DNA of 64,000 nt from Serratia proteamaculans (GCF_013337185.1 NZ_SWDE01000008.1:62001-126000), one strand, 5' to 3'. Shown: positions 20,055 through 30,498, counted from the first letter of the stretch. The notes: a model not told the origin generated them from the sequence alone. A program made the numbers and translations.

Positions 20055-22301
20055 TTACTTGCCGCCGCGGATCAAACCGCCCATACCACGACGTTCCATA
20101 AATGCCGCCACCTGATGGCGCACTTCGGTGGTCATTTGGGCGTTAAGCACCCGCTGGGTCAGCACTTCGGCGTCGGACAGCTCAATGTGTCGCAGCAGAT
20201 ATTTTATCCGCGCCACGCTGCGGCCATTCATGCTCAGGTTGCGGTAGCCCATCCCCACCAGCAGCAGAGCACCCATAGGGTCACCGGCCAGTTCACCACA
20301 CAGGCTGACCTGCAGCCCGACGGCCCTGGACTGAACGGCTATCAGCTTCAGCACCTGCAACATGGAAGGATGAAGGCTGTCGTACAGTGAAGCCACCCGG
20401 GTATTGTTGCGATCTACCGCCAGCAGGTATTGGGTCAGGTCGTTGGTCCCCACCGAAATAAACTCAACGCGCCCGGCCAGATGCGGGATCATGAAGATCA
20501 TCGAAGGGACTTCCAGCATGATGCCCAATTTGGGTTTGGGGATTTCATAACCCAGTACCTCTTCCACTTCCCGCCCTGCGCGGTCGATCAACCTGCGTGC
20601 CTCGTCGATCTCCTCCAGGCTGGTGATCATCGGCAGCAGTATGCCCAGATTGCCGGTACCGGCATTGGCGCGCAGCATGGCTCGCACCTGGATCAGGAAG
20701 ATCTCCGGTTGATCCAGGGTAATGCGGATACCACGCCAGCCCAGGCACGGGTTTTCTTCGCTGATCGGCATATAGGGCAGTTGTTTATCGGCACCGATAT
20801 CCAGCGTGCGTAGCGTCACTGGCTTATTCGGGTACATCTGCAACATGCCCTGATACTGGGCGACCTGCTCCTCTTCGGAAGGGAAGCCGCTCTGTAGCAT
20901 AAAAGGAATTTCGGTACGGTACAGACCAACGCCATCAACCCGCCCGCCCAGCAGCTTTTCATGTTCCGGGCTGAGGCCGGCATTAAGCATTACCTGAACT
21001 CGCTCGCCGCTTTTGAGCTGGGCCGGTTGCTCAACGTCATCTTCCGCCAACCTGCTTAATTCCAGCTCTTCGCTGATCAGCCGTTGGTATTCCTGCACCA
21101 GCACCGGTTCGGGGTCGACCAAAAGTTCGCCGCGATAACCGTCGACAATCAGCAGCCGCTGGCTGAGCAGCGCAGGCTGAATATCCGCGCCCATCACCGT
21201 CGGTACGCCCATTGCCCGCACCAATATGGCTGCATGGGAGTTGGCGGCACCGTCGCGCACCACCACGCCGACCAGCCTGTCCTGCGGCATTTCAGCCAGC
21301 AGTGTCGCGGTCAGCTCATCGGCCACCAGCACAAAACGTGCCGGCCACTGGGTAGCGCCCTGGGTGGTGTCATCGAGATGGAATAGCAGACGCTGGCCGA
21401 GCGCGCGCAGATCGCTGGCGCGCTCACGCATATAGGTGTCCTGCAGGCTGGCAAACTGGGCGGCAAAGACTTCGATCACCTGTTTAACCGCCCATTCCGC
21501 TACGGAGCCGGCATCAATCTCGGCAAAGAGTTCGCGCTTGAGGCGAGCGTCGTTGAGCAGGTGAGAGTAAAGATCGAAGATCGCCGCGCTCTCTTTTTGC
21601 GAGCTGGCGGCAAAGCGCTTGCTGAAACGGCGGAATTCCGCACCGGCTTCTTCAAGTGCCTGAGTCAGGCGTTCGCGCTCGCTGGCGGTATCGAGCGTCG
21701 AGGCTTTGTAAACCTGGTCGAGAGACGGCTGGCTGCTGTCCTGCCAGCCTTCCGCTACCGCGACGCCCGGCGATGCCGCCAGTGCACGAATGCGCGTCTG
21801 ACGATACTGACCAAAAATGGCGTTAAGCTGTGACTGCGAGAGGATCCCGGCCATTTGCGTGGCCAGGGTCACCATGAAGGATTCTTCGCTTTCGTCAAAC
21901 TGGCGCAGCTCACGCTGCTGCACCACCAATACACCCAGCAGCTGGCGGCGATGAATGATCGGCACGCCGAGGAAGGATCGGAAACGATCCTCTTTCACCT
22001 GGGGAATGTATTTGAAGCTGGGGTGGCTCTGCGCGTCTGCCAGGTTAATCGGCTCCGCACGGCGTCCGACCAATCCGACAATACCTTCATCAAATGCCAG
22101 TGCGATAGCGCGCCCACGCGGTTTTTTTAACCCGCGTGTCGCCATCAGGTAATAGCAGCGGCGGTCGTTGTCCGCCAGGTAGATGGAACAGACTTCTGTA
22201 TCCATTGCCAGACAGGTTTCATTGACCAAAAGATCCAGCGCATCTGTCAGGCTGGCCGCCGCGGCCACCTTCTCAACAATTTCTCGCAAGCGCGTGAGCA
22301 T
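20055..22301 (-). CDS. ptsP: Phosphoenolpyruvate-protein phosphotransferase PtsP (EI-Ntr)
   Basis: First enzyme of the nitrogen PTS (PtsP-PtsO-PtsN), transferring phosphate from PEP to NPr. 748 aa (E. coli same size). N-terminal GAF domain (about 1-155, binds glutamine/2-oxoglutarate in family members), then EI domains. The phospho-accepting His356 is in G-A-A-N-S-H-A-A-I-L-V-R-A. The C-terminal PEP-binding barrel includes S-V-G-T-N-D-L-T-Q-Y and S-L-C-G-E-L-A-G-D. Follows rppH by 12 bp on the same strand, so rppH-ptsP is one operon. Confidence 0.97.
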   Translation of the reverse strand: MLTRLREIVEKVAAAASLTDALDLLVNETCLAMDTEVCSIYLADNDRRCYYLMATRGLKKPRGRAIALAFDEGIVGLVGRRAEPINLADAQSHPSFKYIPQVKEDRFRSFLGVPIIHRRQLLGVLVVQQRELRQFDESEESFMVTLATQMAGILSQSQLNAIFGQYRQTRIRALAASPGVAVAEGWQDSSQPSLDQVYKASTLDTASERERLTQALEEAGAEFRRFSKRFAASSQKESAAIFDLYSHLLNDARLKRELFAEIDAGSVAEWAVKQVIEVFAAQFASLQDTYMRERASDLRALGQRLLFHLDDTTQGATQWPARFVLVADELTATLLAEMPQDRLVGVVVRDGAANSHAAILVRAMGVPTVMGADIQPALLSQRLLIVDGYRGELLVDPEPVLVQEYQRLISEELELSRLAEDDVEQPAQLKSGERVQVMLNAGLSPEHEKLLGGRVDGVGLYRTEIPFMLQSGFPSEEEQVAQYQGMLQMYPNKPVTLRTLDIGADKQLPYMPISEENPCLGWRGIRITLDQPEIFLIQVRAMLRANAGTGNLGILLPMITSLEEIDEARRLIDRAGREVEEVLGYEIPKPKLGIMLEVPSMIFMIPHLAGRVEFISVGTNDLTQYLLAVDRNNTRVASLYDSLHPSMLQVLKLIAVQSRAVGLQVSLCGELAGDPMGALLLVGMGYRNLSMNGRSVARIKYLLRHIELSDAEVLTQRVLNAQMTTEVRHQVAAFMERRGMGGLIRGGK

Positions 22302-22313
22302 AGTCGGCTTAAC

Positions 22314-22841
22314 TTAACCTCTCTTCCGGCGATAAGCGGGGGTCTGCCGCTGTGCTGCCTGCTCCTGCATCGGCATCACGGTGACGGCGAATTCTTTCAT
22401 CACCCGGCGGTAAACGTCGCGTTTGAACGACACCACCTGGCGCACCGGATACCAAAAACTCACCCAGCGCCAGCCGTCAAACTCCGGCGTGCTGCTGCGT
22501 TGCATATTGATATCAGCGTCATTGCACATTAACTGCAACAGAAACCATTTCTGCTTTTGGCCGATACAAACCGGCTTTGTGTCCCAACGCACCAAACGTT
22601 TTGGCAATTTATAGCGCAACCAGTTGCGGGTTGAGGCCAGGATACGCACATCCTTTTTACTCAGCCCCACTTCTTCGAACAGCTCACGGTACATTGCCTG
22701 TTCTGCGGTTTCACCAGGGTTAATCCCACCTTGGGGAAACTGCCAGGAGTGTTGACCGTAACGGCGAGCCCACAGGACTTGCCCCTGACGATTACAGATT
22801 ACGATACCAACATTCGGGCGGTAGCCATCATCATCGATCAC
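22314..22841 (-). CDS. rppH: RNA pyrophosphohydrolase RppH
   Basis: Nudix hydrolase that removes pyrophosphate from 5'-triphosphate RNA and so triggers RNase E decay. 175 aa (E. coli 176). Nudix box [23 protein letters not shown] at residues 38-60, with metal-binding E53/E56/E57. Upstream gene of ptsP. The long noncoding region to its right separates it from the divergent mutH. Confidence 0.97.
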   Translation of the reverse strand: MIDDDGYRPNVGIVICNRQGQVLWARRYGQHSWQFPQGGINPGETAEQAMYRELFEEVGLSKKDVRILASTRNWLRYKLPKRLVRWDTKPVCIGQKQKWFLLQLMCNDADINMQRSSTPEFDGWRWVSFWYPVRQVVSFKRDVYRRVMKEFAVTVMPMQEQAAQRQTPAYRRKRG

Positions 22842-23537
22842 CGGACTACCTCGATAAGCTTAAATTCGCATAGATACCCTGATTGTTTCACACAAGCTAC
22901 AGGCGGTAAACCACTGCTTTGCGGCGCTGCAAACCGGATAACATTGGGATAACTCACAGATAATGGCAAAGTTATAAACATGCAGAAGGATTTACACCGG
23001 GTTTTATTCACTTTTTCTGTGGATAGGTATGTGAAGAACTCAAGGGATAAGCCGGTAAAACTCTGGTGAGCCTAAAAACCCCGGAAATATAAAAATCACA
23101 TTAATTACTTAAAAACATATACATATGTAATTATCAACAGCCCTATACAGAGCAAAAATGTGATCTATGTCCGTTAAGGATCTTACCCTGGCGAAAGATC
23201 CACCAACGTCGTTTTTATCCACAGATTATCCGTATGAGTTACGCACAAAACGGACAATTTCGCAAAAAAGTGCCTGCGTCAAGGCTGTAAATCGAACCAG
23301 TGATCGGTAAAAATTTGGGTTATCCCATAAATCTGTGGATAAATAGGTGTAAGATCCTGTTTATTGTCGGTGGCTACAGGTGCACAAGCGTCAGCCGGAA
23401 TTTTTCCTCTGTCGGGGGAGAGAGAAAAAGTCATGGAAAATCATGCTACTATTATTCTTTTCCCCAGTCCTTTCCGGTCAAAGTTCTCTGTGGACAAATA
23501 CAGTACGTTTTTCAACCAAATCTAACAGGCTTGTATT
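22842..23537. promoter_or_regulatory. DnaA-box cluster, probable DARS2 (DnaA-reactivating sequence) locus
   Basis: A 696-bp noncoding region between rppH and mutH. Two perfect DnaA boxes TTATCCACA: 23215-23223 (+) and 23334-23342 (-). One-mismatch boxes lie at 23018-23026 (-, CTATCCACA), 23131-23139 (+, TTATCAACA), 23239-23247 (+, TTACGCACA) and 23489-23497 (-, TTGTCCACA). A weaker TTATCCCAT at 23319-23327 faces the perfect box at 23334. In E. coli DARS2, which recharges ADP-DnaA to ATP-DnaA, is in the mutH-rppH (ygdP) intergenic region, so both position and content fit. IHF and Fis sites were not placed with confidence. Promoters of rppH and mutH must also lie here. Confidence 0.75.
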
Positions 23538-24224
23538 ATGGCGTTTTTATCTCCTTTGCCCCCTCCTCCAGAAAACGAACAACAGCTGTTTGAAAGGGCA
23601 CAGCGGCTTGCCGGCTGTCACCTGGGCGAACTGGCCGAAGGTGCGCGATTGGCTATCCCCAGGGATCTGAAACGTGATAAAGGCTGGGTTGGCATGCTGC
23701 TGGAGCAGTATCTTGGCGCCATGGCGGGCAGCAAACCGGAACAGGATTTCCCCGAGCTGGGCATCGAGCTGAAAACCATCCCGATAGACGCCGCCGGCAA
23801 ACCGCTGGAAACCACCTTCGTCTGCGTAGCCCCCTTAACCGGCAACAGCGGTGTCACCTGGGCCAGCAGCCATGTACGCCATAAGCTGGCGCGGGTGCTG
23901 TGGATCCCGGTAGAAGGCGAGCGGCAAATCCCGTTGGCGCAGCGCCGTATCGGTTCACCGCTGTTGTGGAGCCCAAACGCCGAAGAAGAAGAGATGCTGC
24001 GCCGCGACTGGGAGGAACTGATGGATTTGATTGTGCTCGGCCACGTAGAGCGGATCACCGCCCGCCACGGTGAGGTGCTGCAACTGCGTCCCAAAGCGGC
24101 CAACAGTAAGGCCCTGACCGAAGCTATCGGCGAACAGGGTCAGCCGATCCTCACATTGCCGCGCGGCTTTTATCTGAAAAAAAGCTTCACCGGCGCCTTA
24201 TTGGCAAGACATTTCTTGGTCTGA
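23538..24224 (+). CDS. mutH: DNA mismatch repair endonuclease MutH
   Basis: Nicks the unmethylated strand at hemimethylated GATC when activated by MutS-MutL. 228 aa (E. coli 229). The catalytic triad aligns by number with E. coli: Asp70 (Q-D-F), Glu77 and Lys79 (I-E-L-K-T). The block [18 protein letters not shown] is intact. Its presence implies a Dam-methylating host. Confidence 0.98.
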   Translation: MAFLSPLPPPPENEQQLFERAQRLAGCHLGELAEGARLAIPRDLKRDKGWVGMLLEQYLGAMAGSKPEQDFPELGIELKTIPIDAAGKPLETTFVCVAPLTGNSGVTWASSHVRHKLARVLWIPVEGERQIPLAQRRIGSPLLWSPNAEEEEMLRRDWEELMDLIVLGHVERITARHGEVLQLRPKAANSKALTEAIGEQGQPILTLPRGFYLKKSFTGALLARHFLV

Positions 24225-24319
24225 TCCTTTTTGTTTAGGTCGCGTTTAGCTAACAGTGTCGCTGTATCAATAAACGCGTATAATTCAGCCTTTGTTTTTT
24301 ATTAAGGTGTGGCTCGACA

Positions 24320-25036
24320 ATGTTTGAGTGGATTATGGATCCCAATGCCTGGTTAGCGTTAGGTACGCTGACCATTCTTGAGATCATTCTGGGTATTGAT
24401 AACATCATTTTCCTTTCGCTGGTGGTGTCCAAGCTGCCGAAAGCGCAGCAGAACAAGGCTCGCCGCATCGGGCTGGCCGGCGCAATGTTAATGCGTCTGG
24501 GGCTGCTGGCCTCTATTGCCTGGGTGATCCGTCTGACCCACCCGCTGTTTAGCGTTATGGACCACAGTATCTCGGCACGCGATCTGATCCTGCTGCTGGG
24601 TGGGCTGTTCCTGATTTGGAAAGCCAGTAAAGAGATCCATGAAACCATCGAAGGTTCAGAGGAAGAGCACAACACTAAAGTGCACGGCTTCTTTGGCGCC
24701 ATCGTGCAGATTATGCTGCTGGATATTATTTTCAGCCTGGACTCGGTGATTACCGCGGTAGGCCTGTCCGACCATCTGTTTATTATGATGGCGGCGGTGG
24801 TGATTGCCGTTGGCGTCATGATGTTTGCCGCCCGACCTATTGGCGAGTTCGTTAACCGTCACCCTTCGGTGAAAATGCTGGCGTTGGCGTTCCTGATCCT
24901 GGTGGGCTTCACCCTGATGCTGGAAAGCTTCCAGGTACATGTACCGAAAGGTTATATCTACTTTGCGATGTTCTTCTCAATGTCGGTCGAAGCGCTCAAC
25001 CTGATGCGCAGCAAGAAAAAAACCGTCTCTGAGTAA
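24320..25036 (+). CDS. ygdQ: TerC-family integral membrane protein YgdQ
   Basis: 238 aa (E. coli YgdQ 237). About seven hydrophobic segments with the TerC acidic intramembrane motifs: L-E-I-I-L-G-I-D-N-I-I-F (TM1) and L-D-I-I-F-S-L-D-S-V-I-T-A (mid protein). TerC relatives are linked to metal efflux or membrane-protein metalation; the exact role of YgdQ is not settled. The start MFEWIMDPNAW follows a GGTGTGG stretch. Single gene followed by a strong terminator. Confidence 0.93.
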   Translation: MFEWIMDPNAWLALGTLTILEIILGIDNIIFLSLVVSKLPKAQQNKARRIGLAGAMLMRLGLLASIAWVIRLTHPLFSVMDHSISARDLILLLGGLFLIWKASKEIHETIEGSEEEHNTKVHGFFGAIVQIMLLDIIFSLDSVITAVGLSDHLFIMMAAVVIAVGVMMFAARPIGEFVNRHPSVKMLALAFLILVGFTLMLESFQVHVPKGYIYFAMFFSMSVEALNLMRSKKKTVSE

Positions 25037-25042
25037 TTCCCC

Positions 25043-25075
25043 ACGGGAGTGCGCGCCAGCCACTCCCGTTATTAT
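25043..25075 (+). terminator. Terminator of ygdQ
   Basis: Stem ACGGGAGTG / CACTCCCGT (9 bp) with a 9-nt loop, followed by TATTATTTT, 7 bp after the ygdQ stop. Confidence 0.85.
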
Positions 25076-25206
25076 TTTGCTCGCCTTACCGTTTCAGCGT
25101 CACTTTCCCTTATCAAGATAAAGACTTATCCGAAACACGGCGCATACATATTTTGCTAATCTTAAAAGAAGCTTCTTTTTTGCATATATAACTGAGGATC
25201 CGCAGG

Positions 25207-25425
25207 ATGAAAAAGTGGGTAATGGCAGTGTCTGCGTTGGTCATCGCCGCCGGTTTGGCGGGATGTTCCAGCGATTACGTGATGGCAACCAAAGACGGCA
25301 ATATGATCCTGACTCAGGGCAAGCCGGAGATTGATAAAGATACCGGGCTGATCAGCTATAAAGATGAAAAAGGCAACAGCCGCCAAATCAACGGCGATCA
25401 GGTTTCACAGGTTATCGAACGTTAA
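25207..25425 (+). CDS. ygdR: Small outer-membrane lipoprotein YgdR (DUF903)
   Basis: 72 aa. Lipoprotein signal peptide with lipobox L-A-G-C (Cys20), then a compact YgdI/YgdR domain ([18 protein letters not shown]). Ser at +2 predicts outer-membrane sorting by Lol. The function of this SH3-like family is unknown. AGGATCCGCAGG gives the ribosome site. Processing would need Lgt, encoded at 18989. Confidence 0.95.
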   Translation: MKKWVMAVSALVIAAGLAGCSSDYVMATKDGNMILTQGKPEIDKDTGLISYKDEKGNSRQINGDQVSQVIER

Positions 25426-25623
25426 ACTCCCCGTCGGCTATCGCTCTCGTACTGCGTGATAGCCTTCCCCGCACTTAATCCACTTCCCCCATCTTCCCGG
25501 CTTGGTTATAGTCGGCAAAGGCGATATCACCGCCCTGCGGGTTGTTTGCCACAGCCTGCCATTTGGCTCCTGTTTCACCGGGCGGTTCAGCCCGTAAGCG
25601 CTAACATGAAAGGAAGGCCGTTA

Positions 25624-26664
25624 ATGCAATACCACCGTATTCCCCACAGTTCTTTAGAAGTGAGCGTGCTGGGACTGGGCACCATGACCTTTGGCGAACA
25701 GAACAGTGAAGCCGATGCCCATGCGCAACTCGACTATGCATTAGCCGCTGGCGTCAACCTGATCGACACCGCAGAGATGTACCCGGTCCCGCCCCGTCCT
25801 GAAACCCAGGGGCTGACCGAGCAATACATCGGCAGTTGGATCAAGGCACGCGGCAACCGTGAGAAGATAGTGCTGGCCAGCAAGATTGCCGGGCCGGTGC
25901 GCGGCACCGACAGCAGCATCCGCCCACAGCAGGCGCTGGATCGCAAAAATATTCGTGTCGCGCTGGATGCCAGCCTGAAACGACTCAACACCGATTATCT
26001 CGATCTCTACCAACTGCACTGGCCACAGCGCCCAACCAACTACTTCGGCCAGCTCAATTATCAATACACCGACGATAAAGCCACCGTCACGCTGCTGGAA
26101 ACGCTGGAAGCACTGACCGAACAGGTGCGTGCCGGTAAAATCCGCTATATCGGGGTGTCTAACGAAACGCCATGGGGCGTAATGCGTTACCTGCAACTGG
26201 CTGAAAAACATGAGCTGCCGCGTATCGTTTCGATTCAGAACCCCTATAGCCTGCTGAACCGCAGTTTTGAGATTGCCCTGGCGGAGATCAGCCAGCACGA
26301 AGGGGTCGAACTGTTGGCCTATTCCAGCCTGGCATTCGGCACCCTGAGCGGCAAGTATCTGAACGGTGCCAAACCAGCCGGTGCGCGCAACACGTTATTC
26401 ACGCGCTTTAACCGCTACTCTGCGCCACAAACGCAGCTGGCGATTGCCGAGTATGTCGCGTTAGCCAAAAAGCATGGGTTGGATCCATCGCAGATGGCAC
26501 TGGCGTTTGTGCGCCAGCAGCCGTTCGTTGCCAGCACTCTGCTGGGGGCAACCACGCTGGAACAGCTGAAAACCAACATCGACAGTTTCGATGTGGTATT
26601 GAATGAAGACGTACTGCAGGGGCTGGAAGAGATCCACACCCGCTTTACTATTCCGGCACCATAA
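25624..26664 (+). CDS. tas: NADP(H)-dependent aldo/keto reductase Tas
   Basis: 346 aa, same length as E. coli Tas, starting MQYHRIPHSSLEVSVLGLG; the longer frame to 25456 has no homologous residues. Aldo/keto reductase barrel with the tetrad visible as D (N-L-I-D-T-A), Y (A-E-M-Y), K (L-A-S-K-I-A-G) and H (L-Y-Q-L-H-W-P-Q-R-P). The physiological substrate is unknown; E. coli tas can suppress a tyrosine auxotrophy. AAAGGAAGG lies before the ATG. Confidence 0.95.
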   Translation: MQYHRIPHSSLEVSVLGLGTMTFGEQNSEADAHAQLDYALAAGVNLIDTAEMYPVPPRPETQGLTEQYIGSWIKARGNREKIVLASKIAGPVRGTDSSIRPQQALDRKNIRVALDASLKRLNTDYLDLYQLHWPQRPTNYFGQLNYQYTDDKATVTLLETLEALTEQVRAGKIRYIGVSNETPWGVMRYLQLAEKHELPRIVSIQNPYSLLNRSFEIALAEISQHEGVELLAYSSLAFGTLSGKYLNGAKPAGARNTLFTRFNRYSAPQTQLAIAEYVALAKKHGLDPSQMALAFVRQQPFVASTLLGATTLEQLKTNIDSFDVVLNEDVLQGLEEIHTRFTIPAP

Positions 26665-26684
26665 AAACACGTCCGGCACCATAA
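26652..26684. repeat. 13-bp direct duplication across the tas stop codon
   Basis: TCCGGCACCATAA occurs twice 20 bp apart (about 26652-26664 and 26672-26684). The first copy contains the last codons and stop of tas. It looks like a small slippage duplication. Confidence 0.6.
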
Positions 26685-26687
26685 TAA

Positions 26688-26714
26688 GATGGGGCGCCTC
26701 ATCAGCGCCCCATC
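26688..26714. terminator. Bidirectional terminator between tas and lplT
   Basis: Perfect 10-bp stem GATGGGGCGC / GCGCCCCATC with a 7-nt loop. On the plus strand it is followed by CGTTATTTT, on the minus strand by TTATTATGG. It serves the convergent tas and lplT. Confidence 0.85.
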
Positions 26715-26716
26715 CG

Positions 26717-27913
26717 TTATTTTGCCCGCCGCTGCGACAGCCACAGCGCGCTAATCGCCAGCGCAAACACTACGCCAAAGCCAATCCCCACGCCGACCAC
26801 CGGCACGCTGACTTTAACGGCCAGCGAATACAACCCGAGCATCAGCAACATGGCGGTGTTTTCCCCCAGGTTCTGTACCGCGATCGCATTGCCCGCCCCC
26901 ACCGAATTTTTGCCCCGTTCCTGCAACAGCGCATTCAGCGGTACCACAAAAAAGCCGCCCAATACGCCGATAATCAACAGCAGCGCATAAGCGTTAAACA
27001 GAGTGGTTTGCAGCGCGAATATCGCCACCGCCACGCCGATCAGGATCCCGGCGGGCATGCAACGTTTCACCGTCTCCAGCGTGACGAAGCGCGCGGCGGC
27101 CCCGGCGCCTATCACAATCCCGACCGCCACCATGGCATTGAGCAACGTCGGCGTGGCGTTGTCGGCGATACCGAGAGCCACCGGCACCCACAGCACCAAC
27201 AGGAAGCGCAGCGTGACCCCGGCTCCCCAGAACAGGCTGGTACCGATCAATGAGAAACGCGTCTGGCCATCGCGCCACAGCACCACACAGGCGTTGAAGA
27301 AAGCCCGCGTCATGGCACGCGGCGTCCAGGAAACGGCAGGATGTGCCGCCGGCAAGCGTGGAATATACAGATTAGCGATCACCGCCGCCGCGTAGACCAC
27401 CGCACACACCGCCAGCGCCGCCACAATGTGCCAGTCAGCCAATACGCCGCCGGCCACCGAGCCAATCAGGATCGCGGCGATGGTGGAAGCCTCCATCAGG
27501 CCGTTGGCCTTGACCAGCTTTTCGCCGCTGGTGATTTCCCCCAGAATGCCGTATTTGGCTGGTGAATAGGCTGCTGCCCCTACGCCGACCAGCGTATAGC
27601 CAAGGAACGGATTAAGCCCGAAACAGATCACCAACGCACCGGCCAGCTTCAGGCCATTGGCCACCATCATCACCCGGCCCTTGGCGAAGCTGTCGGCGAT
27701 CTGGCCGACAAAGGGCGCGAGAATGATATAAGTGGCGACAAACGCCATCTGCAAAATCGGTTGGCTCCAGTCGGGGTAGAGCTGCTGCTTAATCAACGCC
27801 AGCGTGGCAAACAGCAGCGCATTATCACCGAATGCGGACAGAAACTGGGCGCAAATCACGGCGATCATACTGCGTGAAAGCAAAGGTGAATCAGTAGGCA
27901 ACGTCGGGTTCAT
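26717..27913 (-). CDS. lplT: Lysophospholipid transporter LplT
   Basis: MFS-type inner-membrane flippase that brings lysophosphatidylethanolamine and related lysolipids from periplasm to cytosol for re-acylation by Aas. 398 aa (E. coli 397), about twelve hydrophobic segments, start [20 protein letters not shown]. Its start shares one base with the aas stop (TGATG), so the two are translationally coupled. Confidence 0.96.
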   Translation of the reverse strand: MNPTLPTDSPLLSRSMIAVICAQFLSAFGDNALLFATLALIKQQLYPDWSQPILQMAFVATYIILAPFVGQIADSFAKGRVMMVANGLKLAGALVICFGLNPFLGYTLVGVGAAAYSPAKYGILGEITSGEKLVKANGLMEASTIAAILIGSVAGGVLADWHIVAALAVCAVVYAAAVIANLYIPRLPAAHPAVSWTPRAMTRAFFNACVVLWRDGQTRFSLIGTSLFWGAGVTLRFLLVLWVPVALGIADNATPTLLNAMVAVGIVIGAGAAARFVTLETVKRCMPAGILIGVAVAIFALQTTLFNAYALLLIIGVLGGFFVVPLNALLQERGKNSVGAGNAIAVQNLGENTAMLLMLGLYSLAVKVSVPVVGVGIGFGVVFALAISALWLSQRRAK

Positions 27914-30066
27914 CAGGCAATCTCCGGCTGTTCAGCCATGTTACGCAGAGTCACAAAGTCCGGCTTACCGCTGCCCAGCACCGGTAAGGTTTTCAAAATA
28001 CGGATATCACGCGGCACCGTCAGCTCAGGGCTGCCCAATTCACGCGCCACCTTCAACAAGGCTTCACGGGTGATGCCGGTGTCGGTGGTAAACAGCACCA
28101 ACGCCTCCCCCTTGCTGCTGTCGCTTTTTACCGTGGCGGCATGCTGCGCTTCCGGCGCGATACGCTGCGCCAGCAGTTCAACGCTTTCCAGCGAGACCAT
28201 TTCACCCGCCAGTTTGGCAAAGCGCTTCACCCGGCCGCGGATCACGCAGTACCCCTGCTCGTCCAGGCTGACAATATCGCCGGTATCGTACCAACCCGGC
28301 TGCAGGTTGCCGTGTTCATCTTCCGCCGCCGGTGGCTCCAGTTCGCCCGGACGTTCCACCCGCAGATAGCCTTTCATGATATTAGGCCCCTTCAACTGCA
28401 GACGCCCGCCGTTATCGATGCCCGGCACCTTCATCAGCCGTGCCTCCATGTTCGGCATAATACGGCCGACGGTACCCACTTTGGCCGCCAGCGGCACGTT
28501 GATCGACACCACCGGCGCGCATTCGGTCACGCCATAGCCTTCCAGAATACGGATACCGTATTTGTCCTGATAAATCTGTTTGGTACTGTCCGCCAGCTTT
28601 TCCGCACCGGCAACCACATAGCGCAAACGGGCAAAATCATAGGGGTGAGCGAAACGCGCATAGTTATTGAGGAAGGTCGCTGTGCCGAACAGTACGGTGC
28701 AGTTACGGTCGTACACCAGCTCCGGTACCACACGGTAATGCAGCGGGCTGGGGTAAAGGAAAATACGGCTGCCGGTCATCAGGGGGGTCAGCAGGCCGAC
28801 CGTCAGGCCGAACGAGTGGAATAACGGCAGCGATGACATAAAGCGGTCACGCGGGGTGAAATCAGCGATGGTCCGGATCTGTTCTACGTTGGCCAACAGG
28901 CTGGCGTGAGAATGCACCACGCCTTTCGGATTGCCCTCCGAACCCGAGGTGAACAGGATCAGCGCCGCATCGTCAGGCTGTTGCGGCAGCATGGCCCGTG
29001 CCGGTTGCAACAGATGACGCAGGATCCACAGCTTGTCCGCCAGAGTCACCGTATCTTTCAGATCCTCCAGGTACACCCAGTTGGCCTCCGGCACCTGCTC
29101 GGGCAAATGGGTCAGCTTGCCCTTTTCCAGAAACTGGCGCGACGTGACGATAGTTTTGAGACTGGCGGCGGTCATGGCGCTTTTCAGGCCTTTGGAACCG
29201 GCGGTGTAGTTGAGCATCGCCGGAATGCGGTTGCGCAGTGAAGCGCCAAAAATAGCCGCTACGGTGATGGTCGCGTTCGGCAATAACATGCCGACATGTT
29301 CGCCCTCAGCGGTAAAGCGTTGCAGGATACGGCTAACGCCCAGCGCTTTCTTGGTCAGCGTCCGGTAACTGTCCTCCTTGAAGTTAATATCCTCGATGCA
29401 CGGCTTGCTACGACCATAACGGTGCTGCGCCGACAACAGAGCCTGAAACAGGGTCTGCGGCTCACGGGTATCCATCCGCGCCTGCATCATGATTTGGTGC
29501 AGCCGATCCCCGGCCAACGCACGGCGATCGCGGGCGCGTGGCGCTACCGGCATCGGCAACGAGGTCGGCGGTAAAATACGGATGCTGATCTGCGGGAACC
29601 AGCGGATCTTGAACACCCCGGCCATGCGGCCAAAGGGGCTGAACTCGGCGCCATCGAGCCGTATCGGCACCAGGGTCGCCCCCGATTTGGCGGCGATAAA
29701 CGCGGCACCGTCATATACCTTCATCAGCGAACCGGTAACGGTAATGCGCCCTTCGGGAAACACCACTACCGGCCTGCCCTGTTCCACCGTGCGCACCAGC
29801 TGCTTAATGGCCATGGGTTTGGTCGGATCGAGTGAGACAAAGTCGATATAGGGCCGCAGCCAGCGCATAAACCAGCGATCGCCAATGCTGGCGTAAACGG
29901 CAAACACCGGTTTGATCGGCAAAAACAACGCCAGCAAAACGCCGTCGAGGAAGGAGATATGATTGGGCGTAATCAGCAGCTTTTGCTGGTCGAAATGCCG
30001 GATATCGCCCTCGACACGTACCCGGTACAGCAGGCGGAACAGCACCCGCAGTATAGAAAAGATCAT
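27913..30066 (-). CDS. aas: Bifunctional 2-acyl-GPE acyltransferase / acyl-ACP synthetase Aas
   Basis: Re-acylates lysophosphatidylethanolamine using acyl-ACP that it forms itself. 717 aa (E. coli 719). N-terminal acyltransferase with the HX4D motif at His36-Asp41 (P-N-H-I-S-F-L-D) and F-P-E-G-R-I-T. C-terminal AMP-binding domain with [12 protein letters not shown]. Works with LplT in phospholipid repair; order aas-lplT on one transcript. Confidence 0.97.
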   Translation of the reverse strand: MIFSILRVLFRLLYRVRVEGDIRHFDQQKLLITPNHISFLDGVLLALFLPIKPVFAVYASIGDRWFMRWLRPYIDFVSLDPTKPMAIKQLVRTVEQGRPVVVFPEGRITVTGSLMKVYDGAAFIAAKSGATLVPIRLDGAEFSPFGRMAGVFKIRWFPQISIRILPPTSLPMPVAPRARDRRALAGDRLHQIMMQARMDTREPQTLFQALLSAQHRYGRSKPCIEDINFKEDSYRTLTKKALGVSRILQRFTAEGEHVGMLLPNATITVAAIFGASLRNRIPAMLNYTAGSKGLKSAMTAASLKTIVTSRQFLEKGKLTHLPEQVPEANWVYLEDLKDTVTLADKLWILRHLLQPARAMLPQQPDDAALILFTSGSEGNPKGVVHSHASLLANVEQIRTIADFTPRDRFMSSLPLFHSFGLTVGLLTPLMTGSRIFLYPSPLHYRVVPELVYDRNCTVLFGTATFLNNYARFAHPYDFARLRYVVAGAEKLADSTKQIYQDKYGIRILEGYGVTECAPVVSINVPLAAKVGTVGRIMPNMEARLMKVPGIDNGGRLQLKGPNIMKGYLRVERPGELEPPAAEDEHGNLQPGWYDTGDIVSLDEQGYCVIRGRVKRFAKLAGEMVSLESVELLAQRIAPEAQHAATVKSDSSKGEALVLFTTDTGITREALLKVARELGSPELTVPRDIRILKTLPVLGSGKPDFVTLRNMAEQPEIA

Positions 30067-30131
30067 GCCCTTCTCCCCTTGGCCAAGATGAGCGTAAATG
30101 GTTGTAGGGAAAAGAATACTATATGGCAGGC

Positions 30132-30225
30132 AAAAAAAAACCTACGCATCCGCGTAGGTTGGTGCAATTGAAAATGGCTTCAACATACAGAGTATGCTGA
30201 TTTCTCACCAATCAATACCTCTGGG
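30132..30225 (-). ncRNA. omrA: OmrA-like small regulatory RNA
   Basis: On the minus strand from 30225 the RNA begins CCCAGAGGTATTGATTGGTG, the conserved 5' seed region of E. coli OmrA/OmrB, and ends in the terminator CCTACGCGGATGCGTAGG followed by nine T. About 94 nt. A -10 like TAGAGT lies upstream (about 30234-30239). Position between aas and galR is the E. coli omrAB locus. Known role: Hfq-dependent repressor of outer-membrane protein and curli/flagellar regulator mRNAs, under OmpR-EnvZ. The assignment of A versus B follows gene order only. Confidence 0.93.
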
Positions 30226-30408
30226 ATCACCTACTCTAGAGAGGTAGCGATTAAGAAACTACCGACCAATCGCAAGAGTTTTGCTCTAAATGCAACCAGC
30301 TGTAAATTTCCCGCAATTTTCGGAAATAACTCAATGAAACTTAAACAGTCCTGGTACAGAAAAATACAAAATAGGATTTTGTGCAGGCGGGTTGGCTGGG
30401 TTTTTGGC

Positions 30409-30498
30409 AAAAAAAAACCTACGCATCTGCGTAGGTTGGTGCAAATTAATATGGGTTCAACAACAAGTTGCTGAAACTCACCAATCAATACCTCTGGG
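30409..30498 (-). ncRNA. omrB: OmrB-like small regulatory RNA
   Basis: Second copy, about 90 nt, starting at 30498 with the same CCCAGAGGTATTGATTGGTG and ending CCTACGCAGATGCGTAGG plus nine T. The middle third differs from the first copy, as between E. coli OmrA and OmrB. A -10 like TAAATT sits upstream. Both copies share upstream blocks (CAGCTGGTT and TTGCGATTG on the minus strand; about 30265-30295 and 30540-30575), plausible OmpR-binding sites. Confidence 0.93.
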
